Source of the DNA: Microbulbifer thermotolerans
GTDB lineage: Bacteria > Pseudomonadota > Gammaproteobacteria > Pseudomonadales > Cellvibrionaceae
Reading direction: 5' to 3'
Assembly (NCBI RefSeq): GCF_900112305.1
Contig: NZ_FOKT01000002.1
Location: 1-64,000, forward strand
Length of the DNA stretch: 64,000 nucleotides
This document shows, piece by piece, positions 43,096 to 50,601 of this stretch. Position numbers and translations under genes: made by a program. Under the pieces are notes generated by a model. It saw nothing but the letters and a program-made list of their open reading frames with translations, searched no databases and had not been told where the DNA came from. How positions within the stretch are numbered: the stretch's first letter is position 1; each line of letters begins with the position of its first letter.

Positions 43096-45504
43096 TTACG
43101 GCAGTTGAATGTCTGCGATCAGAGGCAGATGGTCCGAGGCTAACTTGGTCAGTTCGTTGCGCGGCACCAGGGTTTTCTTCACCCTGAGGTGCCTTTCCAC
43201 AAAAATGTAATCGATACGGACCTGCTTCATGCGGCTGGGGAAGGTACCTTTGGGTTTGTGGCGCGGCGCGAGCAATTGTACGTCGTGGAGGCGGCCGCAA
43301 AGGCGCTTGTATTCCACCGAGTTGGGCAGGGCGTTGAAATCTCCCATCAGTATTGTGGGGCCCTGGCAGTCGATGTGTGCCAGCCATTCGGGGCCTAGCA
43401 GCGTATCTATCTGCCGCAGCCGTTCGAGCTTATCCAGTCCCAAATGGGTATTGAGTATCTGTAGCTTTTCTCCTTCCAGTTGCACTTCTATCCATATGGC
43501 GCCGCGGGGTTCGATCACCTTGGGTACCAGGCGCACGCCGCTGCGCGGCGGCGGGCCGGGCAGTATGCCTTTTTTGACCAGGCGCATTGGCAAGCGGCTG
43601 AGAATTGCATCGCCGTAGCGCTCATTTTCCATGTGAATCGCCGGGTGGAAGTGGTAATCCATCGCCAGGTACTTGGCGATCTGCTCGGCCTGATTCACAC
43701 CGCCGCTGCGGGAGCGGGTGACATCCAGTTCCTGCAGCGCCACTACATCTGGCCGATAGCGGGCGATAATGCGGGCGACACGCCGCGGGGAATATTTGCC
43801 GTCCAACCCCAGGCAGCTGTGCACGTTGTAGGTCATTACCCGCAGAGTCTTTGCTGTCTGTGGGCGCGGCGCCGGTGGTGTCTCTATCTCGCGCAGGAAT
43901 GTTTGCGCGCAGCGGCGCAGGTCTTCCGCGCGCCAGTAGCCTTGTTCCGGCGGAAGGAAGTCCGCGGGCAGTAGGGCGAAGGCGTGGGTTTCGTTGGGGC
44001 CGGGCCCGCCGTGGCTGCCGTTTTCCACCGCAAAGGTCATGGGACGTTCACCGGCACACCAGCCGCACATAATAAAGTCCCCGGCGTCCGGGTGGCGGCA
44101 CAGTTGGACCAGATCTGCGGTGGTTTCCGCAGCAAAAGGGTGATCTTCCCCCATCAGGCGGAGGCCGTCCTCAGGCAGTTTTACCGGCCCGTCTTTACAC
44201 CAGCCGTGCACCGGCGCCCCATCTTCCGGGCCGGAGCGGTAGAGGACCAGAGGGACACCAGCCCGCTCGACGATCCGCTGCGCCACCTGAGCTGGCGGTA
44301 CCCCGCCCAGGTGCAGGTTGTAGAGCATGGCCATGGGCCCCAGCCCTGTCAGCGCCAGAGGGGATTGGCTGTGTGGATGTTCCGGGCCTTCGCCCGGAAT
44401 AAATTTTTCGATCCATTCGGCGCCAAAGAGGCGCGCTGGCTCCAGCTGTACGGCGCGGCGGCCGGCGGACCGGTACTCCCTGGGAAGGCCGGGCAGTTCG
44501 GATAGGGCTTCGGTCAGGGCTTCTCCCAGAGTGCGACCGTAGCGGGTTTCGTAGGGTTCCGTATGCTCCTGGCCGTGATCGGAGAATATCCAGACGTCAT
44601 AGTGTCGCCGCTCGGACCGGTGCGCGGCGCGCCAGATGCGCCCTATGGCGTCGTCTATGCCTTTGAGTGTCCAGTGGGCGAAGGCGGAGTCGGGGCCGCG
44701 GCGGTGAGATTGTTCGTCGTAACCGAGCAGGTTGATATAGATCACCGGCATGCCGCGGGCAATATCCATCTTGACGCCGAAGGTGCACAATTCGCGCATC
44801 AGGATAGTAACCGCAACCCGGGTGGGTACGAACATGAGTTCGCGCAGGAAGTTCTGCCCTTGGATAACACCGCGCACCAGATCCACCAGTGCCAGTACGG
44901 TCTCCACAATCAGCAGGCCGGCTGTGCGCAAGAGCCCCCAAAGATTGCTCGCCAGAAGGGCCAATAGCTTCCACGGGCTGGCGTTGCGGAGTGCCGGTCC
45001 CCAGCCAAGGGAGGCTGGACAAAAATGGGCCTCACCCTCATCCGTGCCGGCGCGAAACAGGCTTAAATAAGAAGAGCCACCTTTGAGTAGCGGATCGGAA
45101 GCGATGTTTTGCAAGCGGGCTTCAACCCGTGTTGCTGCGTCTGGATCATACATACGTACCAGTTGCTGCGTATCGCGCATCATAAAGGCAAAAGCGGGTA
45201 CGGCGGCTCGCACGCCGTAAAAGAGTTCCGCCTGCACAGCCGGGGTGGTGGAGGGAACACCGGGAAACATATGCTCCAGATGGTAATGCTCCTTGCGGAT
45301 CAGGCGTTGCAGGAAAGGCATGCGATTCTTCGCCAGGGCTTTTTGCAATTGCGGATAAGCGAGACCATCTATTTGGATGAGTACTAGGCCGTGAGCGCTG
45401 GGGGGGCACTTGCTGGTGGGGAGCTTGAGGAGGCGCACCATCCATTCACTGCGGCTGAATCGCCGGCGCCAGCGGCGCAGCGCCGTCTCTATACGCGTGA
45501 GCAT
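43096..45504 (-). CDS. Fusion: alkaline-phosphatase-superfamily phosphodiesterase + endonuclease/exonuclease/phosphatase domain
   Basis: An 802-residue two-domain protein. Residues about 40-520 form a type I phosphodiesterase/nucleotide pyrophosphatase-like domain: metal aspartate in LIQIDGLAYPQL, probable nucleophile in GVPSTTPAVQAEL, and WIFSDHGQEHTEPYETRYG. A hydrophobic stretch (about 180-215) may insert in the membrane. Residues about 545-802 are an EEP domain with MTYNVHSCLGLDG, VVALQELD, LMGDFNALPNS, RIDYIFV and SDHLPLIADI. The ATG at 45504 is 2 bases after the glycosyltransferase stop. EEP-domain proteins next to VTT genes often act on phospholipids; a lipid substrate is inferred. Confidence 0.85.
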   Translation of the reverse strand: MLTRIETALRRWRRRFSRSEWMVRLLKLPTSKCPPSAHGLVLIQIDGLAYPQLQKALAKNRMPFLQRLIRKEHYHLEHMFPGVPSTTPAVQAELFYGVRAAVPAFAFMMRDTQQLVRMYDPDAATRVEARLQNIASDPLLKGGSSYLSLFRAGTDEGEAHFCPASLGWGPALRNASPWKLLALLASNLWGLLRTAGLLIVETVLALVDLVRGVIQGQNFLRELMFVPTRVAVTILMRELCTFGVKMDIARGMPVIYINLLGYDEQSHRRGPDSAFAHWTLKGIDDAIGRIWRAAHRSERRHYDVWIFSDHGQEHTEPYETRYGRTLGEALTEALSELPGLPREYRSAGRRAVQLEPARLFGAEWIEKFIPGEGPEHPHSQSPLALTGLGPMAMLYNLHLGGVPPAQVAQRIVERAGVPLVLYRSGPEDGAPVHGWCKDGPVKLPEDGLRLMGEDHPFAAETTADLVQLCRHPDAGDFIMCGWCAGERPMTFAVENGSHGGPGPNETHAFALLPADFLPPEQGYWRAEDLRRCAQTFLREIETPPAPRPQTAKTLRVMTYNVHSCLGLDGKYSPRRVARIIARYRPDVVALQELDVTRSRSGGVNQAEQIAKYLAMDYHFHPAIHMENERYGDAILSRLPMRLVKKGILPGPPPRSGVRLVPKVIEPRGAIWIEVQLEGEKLQILNTHLGLDKLERLRQIDTLLGPEWLAHIDCQGPTILMGDFNALPNSVEYKRLCGRLHDVQLLAPRHKPKGTFPSRMKQVRIDYIFVERHLRVKKTLVPRNELTKLASDHLPLIADIQLP

Positions 45505-45506
45505 CT

Positions 45507-46793
45507 TCAGGGCCACCTTGGCGGTGTGTGTTGAAATGCGGCCCCCGCTGCCCCCGTTACGCCTTCTAGGATTTCCCACTGGGCACCTATCAGGTTACGC
45601 AGTCGGTGCCATTGGGCGTAGAGGGAGTCGTCCAGTGGCCAATTGTGTTTCAGCAGGGGTTCATAGAGCGCCAGAGCGCGGGTTGCGCAGTTTTCCATGG
45701 AAAAATTTTCCGCGGTGCGCAGTGCCTCTTGCTTCAGTTTATGGCGCTGTTGTGGCGTTTGTTCACAAAGCCATTGCAGCGCGGCGATAAAATCACCGCG
45801 ATTCTCTCGAGGCAGAAGACGGCCGTTGATACCGTCGCGTACCACTTCACGGGTCCCGTTTGCATCCAAGGCGATGACCGGGACTCCGGAGGCCATGGCC
45901 TCGCTGAGTACCATGCCCTGAGTCTCACTGGTGGACGTAAAAATGAAACCATCCATCGCTGCATAGGCGTCGCTCTGGAGAGCGCCCTGAAGGGTTCCGG
46001 GCATGTGCAAGCGCGCCGATAGCCCCCTGCTGGCAAATAAATCCTTTATCTCCTTTGCCATAGGGCCGTCGCCTACCAGCAGAAAATGTACATGGGGATT
46101 GTTTTGCATAAACTCCGCCACTACCGCGGAGAGAAAGGTTAGATTTTTTTCCGGTGCCAGTCGCCCCAGGTGTCCGAGTACAAAGGCGGATTGCGGAATC
46201 TGATATTTTTCCCGCGCTTTATTGCCGTTGCCGGCGATAAAGTGTTGTCTTTGCACACCGGTGGGAACTTCGGCAATCGCTGTTTTGACACCGCGTCTGC
46301 GCAGCAGGGCAGCGATACTGGCGCTGGGTGCAAATACAAGGCTCGCCAGGTTGGCATAGCGGGTGGCCAGCTCTATCACAAAGCGCTTGAGCGCCTGGGA
46401 GTCCGCGGGCACATAGTGGGTGTAGCGCTCGTAGAGTGTGTGGTGGGTAAATACCAGTGGCAGCTCCCAGGCGCGGGAGATTCGTAGGGCGGTCATGCCG
46501 AGTAGGAAGGGGTGGTGGGCGTGGACAATGTCCGGCCGGAAAGCTTCCAACCGCTCACGCAAGTGGCCGGAGAAGGGCAGAGCCACCGAAAAATCACTGC
46601 CGTTGAAGTTCTGTAGTGCGTGGATGCGTATTACATCCTGCTCGCCTTTGATTTTTTCCGGAAATTCCGGTGCTACTACCAAAACCCGATGGCCTCGCTT
46701 CCGGTATTCTTCAGAGAAAGCAGCCACCGAACGTGCAACACCCCCTACATGCGGCAGGTAGGTGTTTGTGAGCATGACGATGTTCATTGGCAA
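45507..46793 (-). CDS. GT4 family glycosyltransferase (diacylglycerol glucosyltransferase-like)
   Basis: A 428-residue GT-B enzyme. The N-terminal MNIVMLTNTYLPHVGGVARSV and DIVHAHHPFLLGM, with VFTHHTLYERYTHY, resemble glycosyltransferases that make mono-glucosyl-diacylglycerol in Firmicutes. The nucleotide-sugar site is FTSTSETQGMVLSEAMASGVPVIA (E-x7-E motif). The acceptor is therefore perhaps a lipid. Its start lies one base from the stop of the six-hairpin gene and its stop is 2 bases from the next start, so it is translationally linked to both. Confidence 0.87.
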   Translation of the reverse strand: MPMNIVMLTNTYLPHVGGVARSVAAFSEEYRKRGHRVLVVAPEFPEKIKGEQDVIRIHALQNFNGSDFSVALPFSGHLRERLEAFRPDIVHAHHPFLLGMTALRISRAWELPLVFTHHTLYERYTHYVPADSQALKRFVIELATRYANLASLVFAPSASIAALLRRRGVKTAIAEVPTGVQRQHFIAGNGNKAREKYQIPQSAFVLGHLGRLAPEKNLTFLSAVVAEFMQNNPHVHFLLVGDGPMAKEIKDLFASRGLSARLHMPGTLQGALQSDAYAAMDGFIFTSTSETQGMVLSEAMASGVPVIALDANGTREVVRDGINGRLLPRENRGDFIAALQWLCEQTPQQRHKLKQEALRTAENFSMENCATRALALYEPLLKHNWPLDDSLYAQWHRLRNLIGAQWEILEGVTGAAGAAFQHTPPRWP

Positions 46794-46794
46794 C

Positions 46795-49050
46795 TCACAG
46801 AGGAGACAAGGTTACTCGATTTTCCCCCGGAGATGCGCCTATAGGCCGGAAGCCGAAAGGGCGTATCTCTATTCGCGGTGTATCACTATGCCAGTGGGTT
46901 GTCCAGGAAACTTGCGGTTCGGTCCCGGGAATTACTTCCAGATCAATGGTGCCGAAGCGGGTTGGTGCAGGGCCGAAGTGAATGGGTTTTTGGGCGGACT
47001 CGCCTGTCAGCCATTCTGACGGCAACCCGGAGATAAGTATCAGCGACTCGCCCTCTTCGCGTACAAAGCAGTTTCGCATCATGCTCACCCACTCGGCGGC
47101 GGCCCAGGCGTGTTGGCCATCCCCCATGCAGCCGCCCATGGAGTGCGGGTGTATCGCTTCCGGCCACTGGCCTGTGGGGGAGGCGAGTGCCGCGACATTG
47201 CGCATCAGCTCGAAGCAGCGGGAATCGCCGGAGCGTAGCAGTACCTGGGCAATATGTAGCGTCAGATAGGCATTGATGCCTGAGTGGACCATGTCCTGGA
47301 AAAAGCCGCCGCTGACGAAACACCTTTCCAGTAGAAATTCCGTCAGATCGGTCAGGCGCGGGTCTTGCGCCGGGTAGAGTTGCAGCGGATAACCGGCGAC
47401 GATGGAACCTATGGCACCTGCGTCCAGGCGCCGGTTGGGAGAGGCCGGCATGGCCGCACGGCCCAGCCGCCTCGCAGCCGCGGCCAGGCTGTCTTCAATG
47501 GTTTTTTGGAAATCGTCGGCCTCGGCGCTAAACGCGCGGGCTTCCCGGAAAAGTTCCTCTCGCTTGCAGATTCTGGCTGCCGCACGCAGGCCGGCCACAC
47601 CCCAGAAGTCGTCCCAGTAGTAGCAATCGTTGGGACCCAGATGTTCGGCGCTGAAGCCCGCGGGCAGCAGGCCGCCGCAACGGCCACCATTTTTATGCAG
47701 CCGCTTGTTCACAATCCAGCGGGCACCGCGCAGTACCGGTTCGCGCCACTCTTTTTTCAGAGGCCGGTTGGTCATCTGGCAGAAGAGATCGAAGATCCAA
47801 AGGGCTTCGCCGTTAGAGTCCCATTCGCCGTCCTGAGAGAGGAAGAAGCCGTCGTGCTTTTGCCGTTTCGGGAACTGGTCCAGGGCCCGCTCCGCCCGGG
47901 CTGTCAGGCCGGCCTGAAGCAGTGACTGGATGATGAACACGGCATCGCGGAACCAGAAACGTTTGTAGGTATAGGGGCCTGGGTAAACCTCTTTTGGGGA
48001 GTGCAGTATCAGAGTGCGGATGGCGGCATCGTATAGAAACTGAAATTTCCTGTCCGGTACCGACAGGGTACAGTGGTGTTTAAGGTTGTGCTGCCAGCCT
48101 CCGGATGGATGATCGCGGTGTGAGGCGTCGCGGCCACTGCTGTGTAGAGGGATCCTGACGCCGATGCGCAGAGGTGTACCCGCCGCCAGACTGAACATCG
48201 CTGCTGCCGAGGCCATACCGACCTCGCACTCGCCGTGCAGACATTCGGTCTCGTCGCGTAGGTGCAGGTAGATATCCCCTTGGCGGTAGTTGGATGCCAG
48301 GTGTTTTTCCACCGGTCGTTCAAATATCACTGCCGTTTTGTCTTCGATTAGCCAGCAGCGGCGATTTTTGTCTAGGCGGACCTGGTGTAGAAAGCTTATT
48401 CCCTCCGGATTGCAAGGCCGCAGGGTTATTACCAACCAGCCCCCGTCGCCACTTTCGGCGATCAGCTCTAGCAGGCAGTGGCTGTCACTGCTGTCTCTCT
48501 CTACTTTGACCCGGCTTTGGAGCTGAAGGTCATCCAGGCTGCTTTCGGTGACTACGGAAATGTTCTCATCCATTTCCAGGCGTTGGCTGCACTGTTTCAG
48601 CTTGGAAGGGAGCAGCTGGCGGCCGTTCTTCCCCAGCACCCAAGCATCTATGGACCAGCCGTCGTAGTGCGGTGTGACCAGGCCGCGAGGGTCGACGATG
48701 GGCATCTCCTCGCAGTCGGGTACACCCACCGCAGTCCAGTTGCGGTGACTGAGGTTGCAGTGAGTAATAGAGAAAGCGCGGGGAATAAAGGACTCATCGC
48801 GGGGATTGAACTGGCGTTCAATCCAGTGCGGCCAGATCCAGTCCAGATTGTGTTGAATCACCTTGCTGTTGATCAGCGCGCGCGCATGGAATACCGCACC
48901 TGCGCGCAGGAGTTCGATGGGTTCGTTGACCTCCGAGGGCTCTGCGAAACGCTGCAGGCGAGCCATTACCGCTAATGGATCGAGAAAGCCATGTGAGGTG
49001 GCAAAGCGTCGCACCAGATAGCGCCAGGGGAGCCATTTCATCCAAGGCAT
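46795..49050 (-). CDS. Six-hairpin (alpha/alpha)6 glycosidase-like protein
   Basis: A 751-residue protein. A beta-rich N-terminal half (about 1-340) resembles the non-catalytic domain of GH15/GH63/amylo-glucosidase-type enzymes. The (alpha/alpha)6-barrel half has KEVYPGPYTYKRFWFRDAVF, GEWDSNGEALWIFDLFC, CYYWDDFWGVAGL and the late GQWPEAIHPHSMGGCMGDGQHAWAAAEW-type stretch (positions 47070-47180). Acidic residues in WFRDA, DSNGE and WPEA are candidates for catalysis. No signal peptide is evident, so action is cytoplasmic. The substrate is unknown. It overlaps the VTT gene by one base. Confidence 0.7.
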   Translation of the reverse strand: MPWMKWLPWRYLVRRFATSHGFLDPLAVMARLQRFAEPSEVNEPIELLRAGAVFHARALINSKVIQHNLDWIWPHWIERQFNPRDESFIPRAFSITHCNLSHRNWTAVGVPDCEEMPIVDPRGLVTPHYDGWSIDAWVLGKNGRQLLPSKLKQCSQRLEMDENISVVTESSLDDLQLQSRVKVERDSSDSHCLLELIAESGDGGWLVITLRPCNPEGISFLHQVRLDKNRRCWLIEDKTAVIFERPVEKHLASNYRQGDIYLHLRDETECLHGECEVGMASAAAMFSLAAGTPLRIGVRIPLHSSGRDASHRDHPSGGWQHNLKHHCTLSVPDRKFQFLYDAAIRTLILHSPKEVYPGPYTYKRFWFRDAVFIIQSLLQAGLTARAERALDQFPKRQKHDGFFLSQDGEWDSNGEALWIFDLFCQMTNRPLKKEWREPVLRGARWIVNKRLHKNGGRCGGLLPAGFSAEHLGPNDCYYWDDFWGVAGLRAAARICKREELFREARAFSAEADDFQKTIEDSLAAAARRLGRAAMPASPNRRLDAGAIGSIVAGYPLQLYPAQDPRLTDLTEFLLERCFVSGGFFQDMVHSGINAYLTLHIAQVLLRSGDSRCFELMRNVAALASPTGQWPEAIHPHSMGGCMGDGQHAWAAAEWVSMMRNCFVREEGESLILISGLPSEWLTGESAQKPIHFGPAPTRFGTIDLEVIPGTEPQVSWTTHWHSDTPRIEIRPFGFRPIGASPGENRVTLSPL

Positions 49051-49757
49051 CAGAGGTCCTTCCTATCTAATTTTTGTGCCAGTGCGCGGCGTGCCATGCG
49101 CATCAGCCCAATCAGTGCGGCCACCGCCAGCAGAAAGCCCGTGCCGTAAAAAAACCATTGCAGCGGCGTTCGCTCTTCTACCTGCCCTAACGTGGTCAGG
49201 TCGGCTGCGATGGAGCCCAGATAGACGTTGTGCAGGGTGATGGGAATAACACCGATAGCGTTACCCAGCATAAAGTCCCCAAGGCGTATGGGGGTCAGGC
49301 CAAAAAAATAGTTGGAGAGCTTGAATGGAAACAGGGGGACTAAGCGGGTCAGCATAATTAGACGCCAGCCCTCGTCGCGGATGGTCGACACCAGTTCCGG
49401 CGGTTGAATATGAGATATCAGCCAGCGGGATGGACGGGGACCGAACAGGTAGCGTGAAATCAGGAAGGCCATAGTGGCCCCGAGTACTGTGCCGGTGACA
49501 ACGAACAATGTCCCTTTAACAACACCGAATACAAATCCGGCCCCCATGGTGAAGATGACCCCGGGGACCATGAGCACAATTGCCACCGCCACGATAAGGA
49601 TAAACAGCAAACTGGCTTGCCAGCCCTGATCATCCAGCCATTGCAATATGGCGATGATGCGATCGTCTAGATCGAAATAGAGCATCAGGCTGATCACAAC
49701 GGCGACCACCAACGCGCAGACCACAATAATCAGGACAGGAAAATACTTCACCGTCAT
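49050..49757 (-). CDS. TVP38/TMEM64 (VTT domain, DedA-related) membrane protein
   Basis: A 235-residue polytopic protein with the VTT/SNARE-associated domain: VPGVIFTMGAGFVFGVVKG, the re-entrant GTVLGATMAFLISRYLFG, and RLVPLFPFKLSNYFFGLT. Relatives (DedA, TMEM41B/VMP1) move or scramble phospholipids across membranes, so a lipid transport role is plausible. The ATG at 49757 is preferred over a GTG at 49775. It is the first gene of the four-gene minus-strand operon ending at 43096. Confidence 0.87.
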   Translation of the reverse strand: MTVKYFPVLIIVVCALVVAVVISLMLYFDLDDRIIAILQWLDDQGWQASLLFILIVAVAIVLMVPGVIFTMGAGFVFGVVKGTLFVVTGTVLGATMAFLISRYLFGPRPSRWLISHIQPPELVSTIRDEGWRLIMLTRLVPLFPFKLSNYFFGLTPIRLGDFMLGNAIGVIPITLHNVYLGSIAADLTTLGQVEERTPLQWFFYGTGFLLAVAALIGLMRMARRALAQKLDRKDL

Positions 49758-49775
49758 CGTTTTACTCGGTAGCAC

Positions 49776-50320
49776 CGCAGTTTGTGAGTCGCCAACTTAT
49801 AGCCTAGTCAATCGAACGCGGTGTGTTATGACGCCTGGGGGCATGGCGAAGGGGGCGCCTGGCGCATGATTTAAGTTTGGGGATGATTCCAGTGTCCGAT
49901 ACCCAGTGCCGTTAGCGGCTTTAGCGTTACCGCTTTGCAATAGGGCGGATCGCACTTCTGGCCCAAGGTGTCGAATTACCAGATTTACCCAGGAACGGCT
50001 CGATCAGCGATTTTATTGGGCGTATATGCGGTTATTGATGAAGTGCACATGTCCGGCCGAAAAGGGAACGCCGGCAAGGCAGATGGCAGTATGGAAAAGC
50101 CATACCGGGCTTTATGGATGCCGCGCAACCGGGAGCCGAGTGAGTCATAAAGCTTGTTCAAGCTTAGATGTGCAGCGAAGTCAGTTACTGCGGATTTGTT
50201 CAATTGACGCGCGAGCTGACAGGGTAGAGGGCTGGGAAGCTGGAACTTCACCCTTGGGTTAAATTTTTTGAGTGAGGTCCAGTTCCCGCGTTTGCGTGGA
50301 TACTTTGGTGGCCCCAGAAC
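49776..50320. other. Intergenic region, no gene recognised
   Basis: About 550 bp between the VTT operon start and the tRNA-Ser terminator. Frames here have no family resemblance and lack good ribosome sites. It must hold the promoter of the four-gene operon on the minus strand; none is certain by eye. Confidence 0.4.
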
Positions 50321-50325
50321 GAAAA

Positions 50326-50357
50326 AAGGCGCGATCAAACCAGTTGATCGCGCCTTT
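50326..50357 (-). terminator. Intrinsic terminator downstream of tRNA-Ser
   Basis: A perfect 14-bp stem (AAAGGCGCGATCAA with TTGATCGCGCCTTT) closes around a 4-nt loop. On the minus strand it is followed by a T run (complement of 50322-50327). It is oriented to end the tRNA-Ser transcript. Confidence 0.88.
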
Positions 50358-50394
50358 CTGTGCTTAGCAACTCATTGAGTTGCAAGGCTTTTTA

Positions 50395-50482
50395 TGGCGG
50401 AGGGGCAGGGATTCGAACCCTGGGACCTGTTACAGTCAACGGTTTTCAAGACCGCCGCTTTCGACCACTCAGCCACCCCTCC
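50395..50482 (-). tRNA. tRNA-Ser (TGA anticodon)
   Basis: An 88-nt gene including an encoded CCA (50397-50395). The acceptor stem GGAGGGG pairs with CCCCTCC, followed by discriminator G. The T arm is CAGGGTTCGAATCCCTG. The anticodon loop CTTGAAA gives UGA, and the long variable arm is typical of class II serine tRNA. It reads UCA and UCG-type codons. Confidence 0.95.
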
Positions 50483-50496
50483 AAATTGTCCGGCGC

Positions 50497-50524
50497 ATTA
50501 TACCGGGCGTGTTCTCAGGCACAA
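50497..50524 (-). promoter_or_regulatory. Promoter of tRNA-Ser
   Basis: On the minus strand a perfect -10 TATAAT (50502-50497) stands about 15 bases before the tRNA 5' end. TTGTGC (50524-50519) lies 16 bp further upstream as a weak -35. A GC-rich GCGCC discriminator follows the -10, as in stable-RNA promoters. Confidence 0.65.
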
Positions 50525-50556
50525 GGGTGCTGATCAATTTTTTTAAGTAGTTCAAA

Positions 50557-50586
50557 GGGTTAGCTGATTTATTAACCAGCTAACCC
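50557..50586 (-). terminator. Terminator of rne
   Basis: GGGTTAGCTG (50557-50566) pairs perfectly with CAGCTAACCC (50577-50586). On the minus strand the stem is followed by TTTG. It starts 15 bp after the rne stop and keeps rne transcripts out of tRNA-Ser. Confidence 0.72.
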
Positions 50587-50601
50587 AGTGCACTTGCCCC
50601 C

